This document shows positions 21,468 through 31,725 of a stretch of DNA of 64,000 nucleotides, piece after piece. Position 1 is the first letter of the stretch, and the number at the start of each line of letters is the position of its first letter. The DNA comes from Urophycis tenuis (taxonomy: Eukaryota > Chordata > Actinopteri > Gadiformes > Phycidae): NCBI GenBank assembly GCA_036785325.1, contig JAXIVH010000066.1, forward strand, positions 930,001-994,000, in the 5' to 3' direction. The notes below the pieces were generated by a model, which did not search any database, was not told the origin of the DNA, and was given only the letters and a program-made list of their open reading frames with translations. Made by a program: the position numbers and the translations under genes.

Positions 21468-24430
21468 GTAAGATTCAAGATTCAAGATTCAAGAGACTTT
21501 ATTCATCCCGAGGGAAATTATTTTGCAACAGATCAAAACAGAAGGAAAAGAAATATACACAAAATAAAATATACCTAAAATAAATAAAATAAAATAAAAT
21601 ATACCCTAATATAAAAATATACCTAAAACAATTAACAACAATATAACAATAAACTAGAGTAACTTATAAACCAACTAACTAACTACCAACTAACTAAATA
21701 AATAAAAACCAACTAGCCTAACATTTTTTTATATTAGCATATACTTAACTTACTCAACTTAAGTGTAAGCTAATATACCCGTACAAACTATAATAGAAAC
21801 TAATAAATATATCAATATATCTCAGTGAATGTGTAATGGAATAAGATGAGGTAGTGCGTCGTACCGCTACAGTAACTACGTAGGTATATATAATATACAG
21901 CAATACGTATAGTTCCCATGGCAGTACTAAATAAAGTGACTAAATGAATGAATAAAGTGAATACAGTGAATGCAGTGAATAAAGTGAATTCTGCAGTGAT
22001 GGTGCATTTAGAAGATGTGAGGTCCTCTAACGACCTGAAGTAGATGAGTTATAGAGTCTGATGGCCACAGGAAGAAAGGACTTCCTGTGGCGTTCTGTGG
22101 TACACCGGGGTGGAATGAGTCTATTGCTGAAGGCACTGCGGTATGAGGTCAGCACCTGGTGGAGAGGGTGAGCGTTGTTGTCTAGGATACTACGCAACTT
22201 GCGCAGCATCCTCCTCTCAGACACCTCCAACAAAGAGTCCAGTTGGACCCCCAGGACGGAGCCAGCCTTCCTGACGATCCTGCTGATCTTGTTGGCATCT
22301 GCTGACCTCAACCTGCTTCCCCAGCACGCGACCCCGAAGAAGATGGTACTGGCTACCACCGACTGGTAGAACATCTTAAGCATAGTATTACAGACGTTGA
22401 AGGACCGAAGCCTCCTCAGGAAATAAAGTCGGCTCTGGCCTTTCTTATACACAGCCTCAGTGTTCTTGGCCCAGTCCAGTTTATTGTCCAGGTGAACGCC
22501 CAGGTATTTGTAATCCTGGACAACGTCGACAGTCACCCCCTTGATGGAGATGGGTGTGGGGGTAGATTTCAACCTCCGGAAATCCACCACCAACTCCTTC
22601 ATCTTGTTGGTGTTGAGCTGCAGATGGTTTAGCTCACACCACTCAACGAAGGAATCCACGACGCTCCTGTACTCCACATCGTTACCGTCACTAACACATC
22701 CAACCACTGCAGAATCGTCTGAAAACTTCTGCAGATGGCAGGACTCCGAGTGGAACTGGAAGTCTGAGGTGTACAGGGTGAACAGGAACGGTGACAGAAC
22801 GGTCCCCTGTGGAGCCCCTGTGCTGCTGACCACAGTGTCAGACACACAGTCCTGCAGTCTGACAAACTGTGGTCGACCCGTTAAGTAGTCCGTAATCCAG
22901 GAAACCAGGGAGGAGTCCACCAGCATCGCCGTCAGCTTACTCTCCAACAGGGCAGGCCTGATAGTGTTGAAAGCACTGGAGAAGTCGAAAAACATGATTC
23001 TCACAGTGCTTCCGGGCCTGTCCAAGTGGGCGTAGGCACGGTGAAGCAGGAAGATGATGGCATCCTCCACTCCCAGCCTCGGCTGGTAGGCAAACTGCAG
23101 AGGGTCCAGCGATGCACTGACCAGGGGCCGAAGAAGTGACAGGACCAGCCTCTCCAGGGACTTCATCAGGTGGGACGTCAGTGCCACCGGTCTGTAGTCA
23201 TTAGAGGTGCTAGGACGCGCCCTCTTCGGTACTGGAACCAGGCAGGATGTCTTCCACAGCACAGGGACCCTCTCCAGACTCAGGCTCAGGTTGAAAATGT
23301 GCTGCAGGACTCCACTCAGCTGGGTAGCACACGTTTTGAGTACCCTCGGGCTGACGCCATCGGGACCTGCAGCCTTGCCTGGACGGAGCCTGCACAGCAC
23401 CTTCCTCACCTGCTCTGCTGTGAAGGTCTGTGTGCCGTGAGTGGGGGCAGAAGGAGTCTGGTGATCTGGGTGATCTGATGGTGGGGGAGAGAGAGAAGGA
23501 GAGAGAACAGAGAGAGAGGGAGAGAGAACAGGCACGGTGTAGCTGTGGGGGGACGGTGTGGGAGGGGGGGGGGGAGGTTCGGCAGCAGGGGGGGCAGCAG
23601 GGCTGGAGGTTCGAGGGGGGATGGTTGCAGAGGAGCTGGGGGAGCTGAGGGAGCTGAGGGGGGGGAAGACCGGAGCCCTCACATCAAATCTATTAAAAAA
23701 CAGATTCAGCTCGTTGGCCCAATCAGCCCCCCCCCCTGTTGTCTGGCTACCAGACTGTTTGTAGTCAGTGATGCTCCTCATGCCACTCCACACATCCCTC
23801 AGGTTGTTCTGCTGGAGTTTGTCCTCCAGCTTCCTCCTGTAGCTGTCTTTACCCTGCTGTATCTTCTCCCTCAGCTCCCTCTGAACACGCCTTATCTGCT
23901 CCCTGTCACCGTCTCTGAAGGCCCTCTTCTTCTCATTAAGCAGGCCCTTGATGTCTCTGGTAACCCACGGCTTGTTGTTTTGGAAACAGCGTACAGTCTG
24001 TGTGGGAACAACACTATCCACACAGAAGTTGATGTACCCTGTTATGCAGTCTGTGAGACCATCAAGGTCCTCACCATGTGACTCACAGAGCAAGTCCCAG
24101 TCGGTTGATTCAAAGCAGCCCCGCAAGGTCTCATCGGCCTCCTGTGACCATCTCTTTACAGTCCTGATGGTAACAGGCAGCCGCTGGACTAGAGGCTTAT
24201 ACAGTGGCTTGAGGTGGATGATGTTGTGGTCAGACCTTCCCAGTGGGGGAAGCGCAGTGGAACTGTATGCCTCCTTAACATTGGCATACAGCAGGTCCAG
24301 TGTTTTGTTTTCCCTGGTGGGACAGTCCACAAACTGCTTGAAGGAGGGCAGTGTTGCAGCCAGAGTGACGTGGTTGAAGTCCCCAGATATCGCGATGAAG
24401 GCGTCTGGGTGCTGTGTCTGAAGTCTCGCG
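21468..24430 (-). mobile_element. 5'-truncated Rex1/Babar-like LINE
   Basis: The minus-strand coding part runs from within the endonuclease domain (about 24430) to the stop at 22027. It is followed by an A/T-rich 3' untranslated region that ends in three copies of the ATTCAAG unit (about 21470-21492), a tail of short repeats typical of this LINE type. The insertion lies within the TIR element. The clade is inferred from RT motifs. Confidence 0.8.
22027..24330 (-). pseudogene. LINE endonuclease C-terminus and reverse transcriptase
   Basis: Begins in the endonuclease (DCPTRENKTLDLLYAN, then LGRSDHNIIHL, the conserved SDH). The frame continues upstream of the listed start as GDFNHVTLAATLPSF, so the listed start is not a true initiator. 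RT motifs in order: LRPGKAAGPDGVSPRVLK, DYRPVALTSHLMKSLERLV, FFDFSSAFNTIRP, STGAPQGTVLSPFLF and FSDDSAVVG at the catalytic centre. The C-terminus ends RKSFLPVAIRLYNSSTS. The RT is open for 767 codons, but the N-terminal endonuclease is missing, so it is dead on arrival. Confidence 0.88.
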
Positions 24431-24850
24431 AAGACGGAGTGGGTGACGTCAGTCGCAAGCGCAGCGTTCGCATATTGATTTTCAAAGGGGTTTCGATTAA
24501 GAATATGGTTAAAAATATATAGGTACAGGACTGTTTAGAGCACAAAACAATACTGTGGTAAATTTTAAATAAATTATTTCAGCCGAAAATACTTATTACT
24601 CACTTACTTACTTACATTTATGTGACTCTCGTTGAGATCTGATTGTTGGCGGTTTCGCATTGTAATGGGTACCCCTTGGTTTCAAGTAAGCTCCCGATCT
24701 TACTTGGTTTCAAGGGGTGTACACCCCTTCCCCTTGGCCCTACGCCTCGGTCGAAATGAGAATTGAGATAGCCCTTGGTCTCACGTGAACGTGCAAAACC
24801 AAGGGGAAGGGGTAAGGGGAAGGGGTAAGATAGAGAATTGAGATTGGGCC

Positions 24851-24947
24851 TATATTGACTCATGGGTCGTTGAAATACTAAGCTAATTAATTTGTGTTCT
24901 GTAAGGAAAGATTGATGTTAATTGAAACGTTGAAGGTATGTTTTTAG
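24851..24947 (+). repeat. Satellite block A3, last part
   Basis: Resumes ATATTGACTCATGGGTCG after the TIR element and stops at TTTTTAG, where unrelated sequence begins. Confidence 0.9.
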
Positions 24948-25133
24948 CTGTGGTGGACTGTGAAAGAGGTACACCCCTTCAAGGACAAAATGGCTGGAAG
25001 CCCACAGAAGATATTTTCCTTCTGCCCATCCACGAGGAAGTCCACTACCCCTGGCTTCGACAATGTTGTCTATGACAACTTTGAACACTTTAAGAGTGTC
25101 GTGGATGCAGAGTTGGAAAGGAGGACTTTGTAA
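24948..25133 (+). CDS. Possible terminal exon, about 61 residues
   Basis: Directly after the satellite TTTTTAG the frame is open to a TAA: WWTVKEVHPFKDKMAG, FSFCPSTRKSTTPGFDN, then FEHFKSVVDAELERR. The composition looks like real coding sequence and the preceding TTTTTAG could act as an acceptor. An internal Met is at 24990. No family was recognised. It is followed by a (GT)n run and TGTAAATAA. Confidence 0.3.
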   Translation: MWWTVKEVHPFKDKMAGSPQKIFSFCPSTRKSTTPGFDNVVYDNFEHFKSVVDAELERRTL

Positions 25134-25154
25134 ATACCAGACTTTGTAAATAAC

Positions 25155-25190
25155 ACTAAATGTGTGTGTGTGTGTGTGTGTGTGTTTGTC
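25155..25190. repeat. (GT)n microsatellite
   Basis: About thirteen GT repeats followed by TTTGTC and TGTGTGTG. Confidence 0.9.
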
Positions 25191-25484
25191 TTTTTCTTTG
25201 TGTGTGTTTTAAAGTGCTTCAGCAAGCAGCTATTTATATAGTTCAAAATAATGCACTTTACAGTTTTACTTGAAGTCATTTTGTTTGTTTTTTATATTGC
25301 TGTTGAAATGCACAATGTTTTTAACCTTAATCAGTTCAACACAATCAGTTTCCCTTGTTCGTGTTCAGATAATCTGTGTTTTTGTCATGCGTGTTGTTTG
25401 TTTGTCTTTGTGAACTTCATGTCTTTGTGATGTTTGTATGTATTTGTCTGCTCCGTTAACATAAATGTTTTATGTTCTTGCTCC

Positions 25485-25600
25485 TAGATTCAAAGGATTC
25501 AAAGGATTCAAAGCTTTTAATGTCATATGTACAGTAAAGAAACATGTTTCCCTGTACAATGAAATTCTTACTTTGCTGCCCAAACTGATTGTCGTAAGAA
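25485..25600 (-). mobile_element. LINE 3' end fragment
   Basis: ATTCAAAGGATTCAAAGG followed by AATGTCATATGTACAGTAAAG matches in reverse complement the 3' end of the LINE at 45055-46512. Only the last 100 bases or so survive. Confidence 0.8.
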
Positions 25601-26029
25601 TATATAAATATTGTATAAAAAAAATAAATATAAAATCTGTAAAGATCTGTACCTTGTCGCGATGAGCGAGCTTTAAACTAAACTGATCTTGTTTACTTGT
25701 GTTTTATATGCATTGCCATGTAAATGAAACACATTCTGGTTTTAAAATAAAATTTGTAAAAGTATTTTGGAGTCTTTGTGTGCTTGAGTTTCACAAGGGG
25801 TGGGATGGTGGAAAGAAAAGACACACCAAAGCAATTAAAAGTCCTTGTGCATGACATTTTTGGAAATTTCTGGAAATAAAACCTCCCACCGGTGGCCACC
25901 AGATGGAGCCATCCCTTTTGATCCTCCCCGATCCTTTTTGGTCGATCCCAGGGTTGCGCAATAGGGACTTTGGGGGGGGCGGTCGTTCGCCTTCGTCAGG
26001 CAAACTCTCCGCCAAGTCCCTAAGCTCAC
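25601..26029. other. Spacer without recognised gene
   Basis: AT-rich to mixed DNA up to the edge of the right arm. An AATAAAATTTG at about 25747 could be a polyadenylation signal but no gene was identified upstream. Confidence 0.4.
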
Positions 26030-26265
26030 GCTAACCGACCAATAGTTGACCAAAGCTGAGCAGAGTTGAGCAGCGATCGGCCAATGGCGGAGCGATGCTG
26101 AGCAGAGCTCGGCGCTCAACGGACCAATCGCTGAGCGAGGATCGGAACACGTCACCTAGTGTTTTTACGAAGTCACGGTCATTGCTGTCCACTGCCAACG
26201 GAGGATTCAACTAAGGTGAATTTGATGATCTTCATCCTTTGCGAGTTAATAATTCGACTTTTCGT
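26030..26265 (+). promoter_or_regulatory. CCAAT-rich promoter-like segment, right copy
   Basis: Inverted counterpart of 11830-12060, with GGCCAATGG, GGACCAATC and GACCAATAG. It leads to TTCGTTAAG/GTATGT at about 26268, which looks like a first exon ending in a splice donor. On this strand the next exon-like sequence is at 26674. The solo LTR of the left copy is absent. Promoter function is an inference. Confidence 0.4.
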
Positions 26266-26673
26266 TAAGGTATGTATTTAGCTGTATCGATTTCGTAGAA
26301 AGAGAAACGATTGCGTTGACGTTGAAGCTATGTTTTTAGCTGCTGGGTAGACTTCATTCAACCTATCGCCGTTTTGTCTGTGAGCAAGCATATGAATCGT
26401 GGCAATCTAAGCTTTCCAACGGTGTGTGGCATGACTATATTCGCCCACGGGTCGTCGAAATAATAAGCTGATTCATGTGTGTTCTGTTAGCTGTGGAAAG
26501 AAAATAGCACACAAGTCATACCAAGTCACCTTTATTGTCAGTGATAAACATTAATAAGTAAACAGTATGGACATTGTATAAACAGTTGTATAAAAAGTGT
26601 AAACAGTATGAACAGTGTTCTTATAAAAGATATCAATATCAATACTGATCACGTGTGTATTTTATATTTCCAG
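26266..26673 (+). repeat. Edge monomer and module flank, right arm
   Basis: Mirror of 11036-11482: a divergent monomer (GAATCGTGGCAATCTAAGC) and then the AT-rich module flank ending at the acceptor ATATTTCCAG. Confidence 0.65.
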
Positions 26674-26928
26674 ATTATTTGTTGATGAGCCAGAGCCTGT
26701 GACTCCCACCAACCGGCCCGTTCAGCCCACTGCGTTGTCGTCCTCCACCCGGCCGAAGCCTCCTGTGCCCACCCGCCTCCAGCCGAGGCCTCCTGCTGCT
26801 TCAGCCTGTGGCCTGCCCGCCCCCTGTGTCGGCAGCACCCATACCGCTGGTCCTCCCTGCACAGCCACAGGCCCCCTCCGTCCTGCATCCAGGGCCATCC
26901 TGCAGCTGTCTCTGCAGTCATCGTGTGT
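26674..26928 (+). pseudogene. Exon-like module copy 3, truncated
   Basis: Keeps the acceptor and the proline-rich half (DEPEPVTPTNRPVQPT) but breaks at TCATCGTGTGTG, after which satellite follows. The RGxNSLEGLH half and the donor are lost. Confidence 0.75.
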
Positions 26929-27093
26929 GTGCGTATGTTTTTAGCTTCTGGGTAGACTTCAGTCAAGCTGACGCAGTTTAGTCTGTGAGCAACCAGACTG
27001 CTCGCGGATGGGCTCATTTTAAGCGAGGAAATCAAAGCTTTCCAACGGCGTATGGCAAGAGTATATTGACTCATGGCTCGTTGAAATACTAAT
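26929..27093 (+). repeat. Satellite block A4, single partial monomer
   Basis: One partial monomer between the truncated exon and the LTR. It ends GAAATACTAA at the LTR start. Confidence 0.88.
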
Positions 27094-28711
27094 GTAACCC
27101 ACATGGTTTCTCAACCCATTTATGTAATTTAAATGTAGTACCCTTGCCCCACCACAAGGTGGCGCGTTCAGCACTGAACTATGTGAACTTAGAACGTGAT
27201 CTCACTCACTCCAAACGTGATCACTCTGAGCTGAACTACTGATCAGAGCCCACGAATAAATGTGCTGACAAGCCTGGGTAGGAAATGCGACATAAAATAC
27301 ATAAATTAATCATTAATCACCGTGAAATATCCTGATAAACCTTTTGTTATTAGGAGAGAGTTGTGAACAGTTGAGACAGAGGAGCCGGTTCGCCGGACAA
27401 CCCTCTTGAGAACTCCGGTAAGCTACGCTACAGGCTAATAAGCTGAGCCTCGAGGTTAGCTCGTGATATTAGCTTGTGAGGGTTAGCTTGTTATGTGAAA
27501 AAGCTTTGCATTGAATTACTTTAATAAAACCAGTCGGAGTCACTGATATGTTCGCTAATGTTTTAAACCACCGTGGTACTCTCCGTATCATTGTGAACCA
27601 TAAAAACCAACTACAAAAAGATCGCTAGCTGGTTTAGGGTCGAGCTAATGCTACTCGCGATTAGCGCTGCTATGCTAATTCAGGTATTACCTGTGATGAG
27701 TGCTAACAGAGTAGCCGGACATGCTATTACTGTAGCTTGAGGGAGATATAGCTTGCATATGATGCATATTTGTGTTTATATGCTAAGCTGTGATAATTAT
27801 TTTGTTTGATATCTGGGTACATAATGTGTTTACTGTGCTAAAGATGGTTAAAATATGCGTGTTGGTTAAAAAGAGTGATTTAATACTGTTCATTTACGGT
27901 TAAAAGACTTAAAAGAGATATATTCTACAGTTAAAAAGATAAATATTGATTCATAGAGCTGTTTAAAAGTATAAATAGTGTTTAGAAATATAAATAGTGC
28001 ATTTATGTTAATGCATATAAGTTCATGATAGGAAATTGTCATGGTAAAAATTATTATGATGTACTGCAAATGTACACAAGCTCATTTAAAATGGTTGAAT
28101 GATATATTCTGCATTTGAGCTATATGGAAGATGTAAAGTGAAAAGTGAAAGAAGGAAGTTATATGACTGAATAGAGAGTAATGGTTTTGATGTCTGCACT
28201 CTCTGTGTAGATTGGTTTTTTTATTCACTTCACCGGATTAGGGATTGATTCGATATTCCGAACCCGTGGTGGTTCGGTGGCGAGCCAGGGACAACCAACG
28301 ACTCGGACGGAACGGTGCACGGTGTGGCCAGCCGTGGGATCCGCTCTAGAAGACTTCAGATACATTTCCATTCACTCACAGATAAGAACACAAATCTACC
28401 CGTGTAGTTCACAGATACACACACAACAGAACTGAAACTGAACTTTGACCTTCCATTAAAGAAAAAGGGACACTTTTATTTGGATTTTTATTTTATTTTT
28501 TTTCCTTTTTGAAGAGCTTTTTGAAGCTCTATTTATTGTTTTCTGTTTGTTATTTTCTCTATACTGCAAAAATTTACCTGCTTGGTGTGACAATAAATGG
28601 TCAACTGAAACTTCACGTTCTCGTAAATGAGTGATGATGCCAACTTTTCCGAACCTAGGGACTGTAGGGTTATAGTGTGTTCTAATTAGACTAGATGCGC
28701 CACATAAAACT
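27094..28711 (+). repeat. Right gypsy 5' LTR (and possibly leader)
   Basis: About 1.6 kb. The start is defined by the junction with satellite, while the end is set only by the primer-binding-like site, since no second LTR is present for comparison. AATAAATGG at about 28593 may be the polyadenylation signal. Carries the CTCF-like site at 27152-27165. A T-rich insertion near 28480-28560 is absent from the left arm. Confidence 0.6.
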
Positions 28712-28729
28712 TGGCGAGCCAGCCAGGAG
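28712..28729 (+). promoter_or_regulatory. Primer-binding-like site
   Basis: TGGCGAGCCAGCCAGGAG, starting with the TGG expected opposite a tRNA CCA end, 125 bp before the gag start. Conserved in the left arm at 4403-4420. Confidence 0.55.
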
Positions 28730-28836
28730 TTGGTTTAAATCTTTTGAACGTGAAGTTGAGTAGTGTGACATTTTATTGTATTTTCTGTGAACATTGATAT
28801 CATTTAACTTGTTTAGACAGTGGTGAAAATATAAAC

Positions 28837-30492
28837 ATGGAGACAATAATATCTGAAAATGTTAAAGTGCCTAATTCACTGCTTGTAAGTGGTGTAACTG
28901 GTATAGATGTAGACAATGAAGTATTCGACTATTTGGGACAGTATGGTAAGATTGAGAGGGTACTTAAAGTTACCAGCAGTGAAGCTAAGTTCCAACACAC
29001 AGCTATAGTGGAATATAGTTCAGGTGGAGCTATTGAGTATCTTAAGAATGCCTTACCTGTTGATAAACCTACCAGTAACCCGAACATTGTACACCACATT
29101 CAGCTCTTGTCTGAATTGTACACAGCAGACAGAGGTTCCACTTTAACTCAGACTTACCTTAGTGAACTGAAGGATGTTGCTCAGCTCAGCGGAGCAGATT
29201 TTGAAAAGGTTTTGCTAGAAGAACTAGCTAAGATTCAAGAGTCCACAAAACCTAAGATAACTGAACTAGACGCATCAGAAATCAATCAAGAATCTCAGCA
29301 CGCCAGTCCCGTACACATAGCTGAGGTAACTCCTATCGACATAGGTGACAATCAGACCCACTCTCATGAACGTGGTTCTCCCCCACTTGAGGTAGGTGCA
29401 GCGGTGTCATCCCCACCTAGGAACCCGATCCAATACTTGCCTTCTGAGCACCTTTCCACCCCAGAGATACAAAAAGTAGTGGTTGAGCATGTCATCAAAA
29501 ACAGTGATCTTCCTCTCCACTACCATGGTAACACCCGACTCAGACCCTTCTCAGGGAGAATCCCCTGTCCCAGTTCTGAGTCTGATTATGACACGTGGCG
29601 CAGCAACGTTGAGTTTTTCCTTGCAGACCCTGCCATGTCTGCCGCACATACAACCAGGAAATTGGTTGAGAGTCTTGTTCCGCCTGCCGCCACCATTGTG
29701 AAACATCTTGGGCCCAACACTTCTCCCCATGAATATCTCACCCTACTTGACTCTGCTTATGGTATCATTGATGACGGCGATGAGCTTTTTGCAAAGTTCT
29801 TAAGCACGAACCAAGACTCTGGAGAAAAGCCTTCTGGCTATTTGCAACGCTTGCAAACAACCTTGAGCAAAGTCATCAAAAGAGGTGGTTTAGCTGCTAG
29901 TGATTCGGATCGTCAGTTGCTTAAACAGTTCTGTAGAGGCTGCTGGAATAATGGTCTACTTACCAGTCTTCAGCTCAAACAAAAGAAGAATAACCCACCT
30001 TTCTTCTCCGAGTTACTCCTTTGGGTGCGTTCTGAGGAGGACAGACAAGCTGCTAAGTCCAGCAGAATGAAGCAGCACTTTGGAGCTAACAGAACGAAGG
30101 TCCAGTCAAATACACTCTCAGTGGAAGACTATGCCACTGATAACGATTTAGCAACAGTCCCCCCCTATGACCCACAAAAACTTGAAAAGCAGATGGCGAA
30201 GTTACAAGCCCAAATAGCTTCCCTAAAAGCATCCTTGAGTTTGAGTCAAGCATCTGCTAAGCCAGGTAAGAACCAAAGGGCTAAGCCCAAAGCCCCTGCT
30301 GAAGAAAATCCTTCACTTTCCCCAGAATTCAAACTCACCAACAAGAAACCACGCCCATGGTACTGCTTCAGGTGTGGCGAGGATGGCCACATCGCGCCTT
30401 CCTGCAGCAATGAAGCAAATCCTGAGCTGGTTGAGAAAAAGCACAGGGAGCTAAAGCAAAAACAAGAATCCTGGGAACAAAGTTTAAACTGA
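28837..30492 (+). CDS. Gypsy Gag with RRM-like N-terminus and zinc knuckle
   Basis: Open for 551 codons from METIISENVKVPNS, the first ATG after the primer-binding-like site. Residues ~10-75 look RRM-like (SLLVSGVTG; IERVLKV; TAIVEYSSGGAIEYL). A charged linker follows. The capsid-like part begins around LRPFSGRIPCPSSESDYDTW (~235). A coiled-coil-prone KLEKQMAKLQAQIASLKASL segment precedes the CCHC knuckle CFRCGEDGHIAPSC (~515). The layout resembles PNMA/Mart-type Gag as used by some fish gypsy elements. The role would be particle assembly and RNA packaging. It ends at TGA directly after a slippery heptamer. It is the only intact long ORF of the element. Confidence 0.87.
   Translation: METIISENVKVPNSLLVSGVTGIDVDNEVFDYLGQYGKIERVLKVTSSEAKFQHTAIVEYSSGGAIEYLKNALPVDKPTSNPNIVHHIQLLSELYTADRGSTLTQTYLSELKDVAQLSGADFEKVLLEELAKIQESTKPKITELDASEINQESQHASPVHIAEVTPIDIGDNQTHSHERGSPPLEVGAAVSSPPRNPIQYLPSEHLSTPEIQKVVVEHVIKNSDLPLHYHGNTRLRPFSGRIPCPSSESDYDTWRSNVEFFLADPAMSAAHTTRKLVESLVPPAATIVKHLGPNTSPHEYLTLLDSAYGIIDDGDELFAKFLSTNQDSGEKPSGYLQRLQTTLSKVIKRGGLAASDSDRQLLKQFCRGCWNNGLLTSLQLKQKKNNPPFFSELLLWVRSEEDRQAAKSSRMKQHFGANRTKVQSNTLSVEDYATDNDLATVPPYDPQKLEKQMAKLQAQIASLKASLSLSQASAKPGKNQRAKPKAPAEENPSLSPEFKLTNKKPRPWYCFRCGEDGHIAPSCSNEANPELVEKKHRELKQKQESWEQSLN
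30483..30489 (+). promoter_or_regulatory. -1 ribosomal frameshift signal
   Basis: TTTAAAC lies in gag phase as T TTA AAC immediately before the TGA at 30490. A -1 slip enters the frame that encodes the protease region, which overlaps gag here. This is one of the strongest known eukaryotic slippery heptamers. The same bases occur in the left arm (2644-2650). Confidence 0.75.
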
Positions 30493-31725
30493 ATGCCGTT
30501 TCTGTTGAGGGACTACCAGGAACTGGAGCTGAGAATGACAGTCCCAAACCAAAACCTATGACAAAAACATCCATCCGATCACACAGAGTAGAGCGCCAAA
30601 CTAAGCTTCCTCGAGGACTTGTAGGACAGAAATGTGTAGCAGATGTCAGTGTATCAGGAGTTATTACTAGGTGTCTCCTTGACTCGGTCCCAGGTGACCA
30701 CGGTAACTGCTTCTTTTTCCAGAACCCACCTTTCAGAGCACCCCATCCAGCCCTTCCAAGCCCTGGATGTTGAAGGTGCTAACGGTCAAAATGTCCCCTA
30801 TTTAGGCTATGTACCCATCACTCTCAAGTTCTCAAAAGAGTTTGTTGATGCCGAAATTTCGACCTTAGCCTTAGTGGTACCAGACCGCAGTAGTAATTGT
30901 GACTTACCTGTACTCATTGGCACGAATGCACTTGACATTTTATATGAAGAACATTGTAGTGATAAAGACCCAAATGAGTTGTCCTCCGTGTATGGTTATA
31001 GGCAGATTATTCGTGTACTCAAGATTAGAAACCAGGTTAACTCTACAGGGAGGATAGGGTTAGTAACTCTACAAGGTAAAGAGCAGCAAGTCCTACCTGC
31101 TCAAGCAAGAGTCTGCTTAGAAGGGTATGTGAAGGTTAACACTTCCAGTGACTGTGCTATGGTCGAGCAGCCTCAATCCTCTGCCTTACCTGGTGGGGTG
31201 TTTGTGGAGTGCTGTCTCGTCACCTTGCCCAGACACCGTCCTCACAAATTACCTGTTTGGATGAGAAATGAGAATGAGCATGATGTCACACTTCCTTCAA
31301 ACTGTGTTAGTGCTGAGCTTCACACACTCAAAGAAATCTATGACAACTTACCCGATTCTGACAAACCTGTTGACACTGTAAGATGTTGTTCTGGAATCCC
31401 AAAACCAGTCAAGGGACCAGATCAGTCAGACTTGACCATCGACTTCGGTGACTCATCCCTTTCAAAAGAGTGGAAGGACAGAGTGACATGTAGTTTGTGT
31501 GAGTATCATGATGTTTTCGCTTACAATGAGACTGATTTTGGGCATGCAACCAAAGTGAAACACCACATATATCTGAAAGATGATGCACCATTCAAACAAA
31601 GGCCCCGACCAATCCACCCAAACGACTACGAAGCTGTGAGAAAGCATTTGTTAACACTGCTAGATGAAGGGGTGATTCGCGAGTCCGAGTCTGTGGAAAG
31701 GAAAGGAAAGATTGATCTTAATTGA
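30493..31725 (+). pseudogene. gypsy protease, linker and RT start, frameshifted (right arm)
   Basis: The -1 frame after gag reaches CVADVSVSGVITRCLLDS, then breaks by one base near 30686 before the Gly of the expected active site. The following frame (GSQVTT-like, then DVEGANGQNVPYLGYVPITL, VLIGTNALDILYEEHC) continues through the linker to the RT entry HHIYLKDDAPFKQRPRPIHP and HLLTLLDEGVIRESES. Satellite then supplies the last codons and the stop. No catalytic RT residues are present. Confidence 0.85.

Larger units (their letters stand above)
20360..24850. mobile_element. TIR element with perfect 36-bp inverted termini, PIF/Harbinger- or ISL2EU-like
   Basis: Starts GGCCCAATCTCAATTCTC and ends with its exact reverse complement. 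36 bases at each end match, continuing as CCCTT-rich repeats. TAT flanks both sides, and the satellite reads uninterrupted across the insertion with a single TAT, so the duplication is 3 bp. The only coding content seen is a LINE inserted inside, and no transposase was found. A short target duplication and GGC termini suggest the Harbinger/ISL2EU group, but this is inference. Confidence 0.8.
27094..31692 (+). mobile_element. Right-arm Ty3/gypsy-like retrotransposon, truncated at RT
   Basis: Long LTR (27094 to about 28711, start TGTAACCC), primer-binding-like TGGCGAGCCAGCCAGG at 28712, intact gag, frameshifted protease, linker and the first ~30 residues of RT, then satellite. Truncation point and satellite junction equal those of the left arm, so both arms derive from one already truncated copy. 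No 3' LTR was found. Confidence 0.87.

Noticed and set aside
23430..24081. Plus-strand glycine/arginine-rich ORFs inside the LINE
   Set aside because: Antisense of the proline/serine-rich linker between endonuclease and RT of the minus-strand LINE.
17178..24950. Regular repeats as a CRISPR array
   Set aside because: Monomers are contiguous 214-bp satellite units without spacers, in a eukaryotic context.
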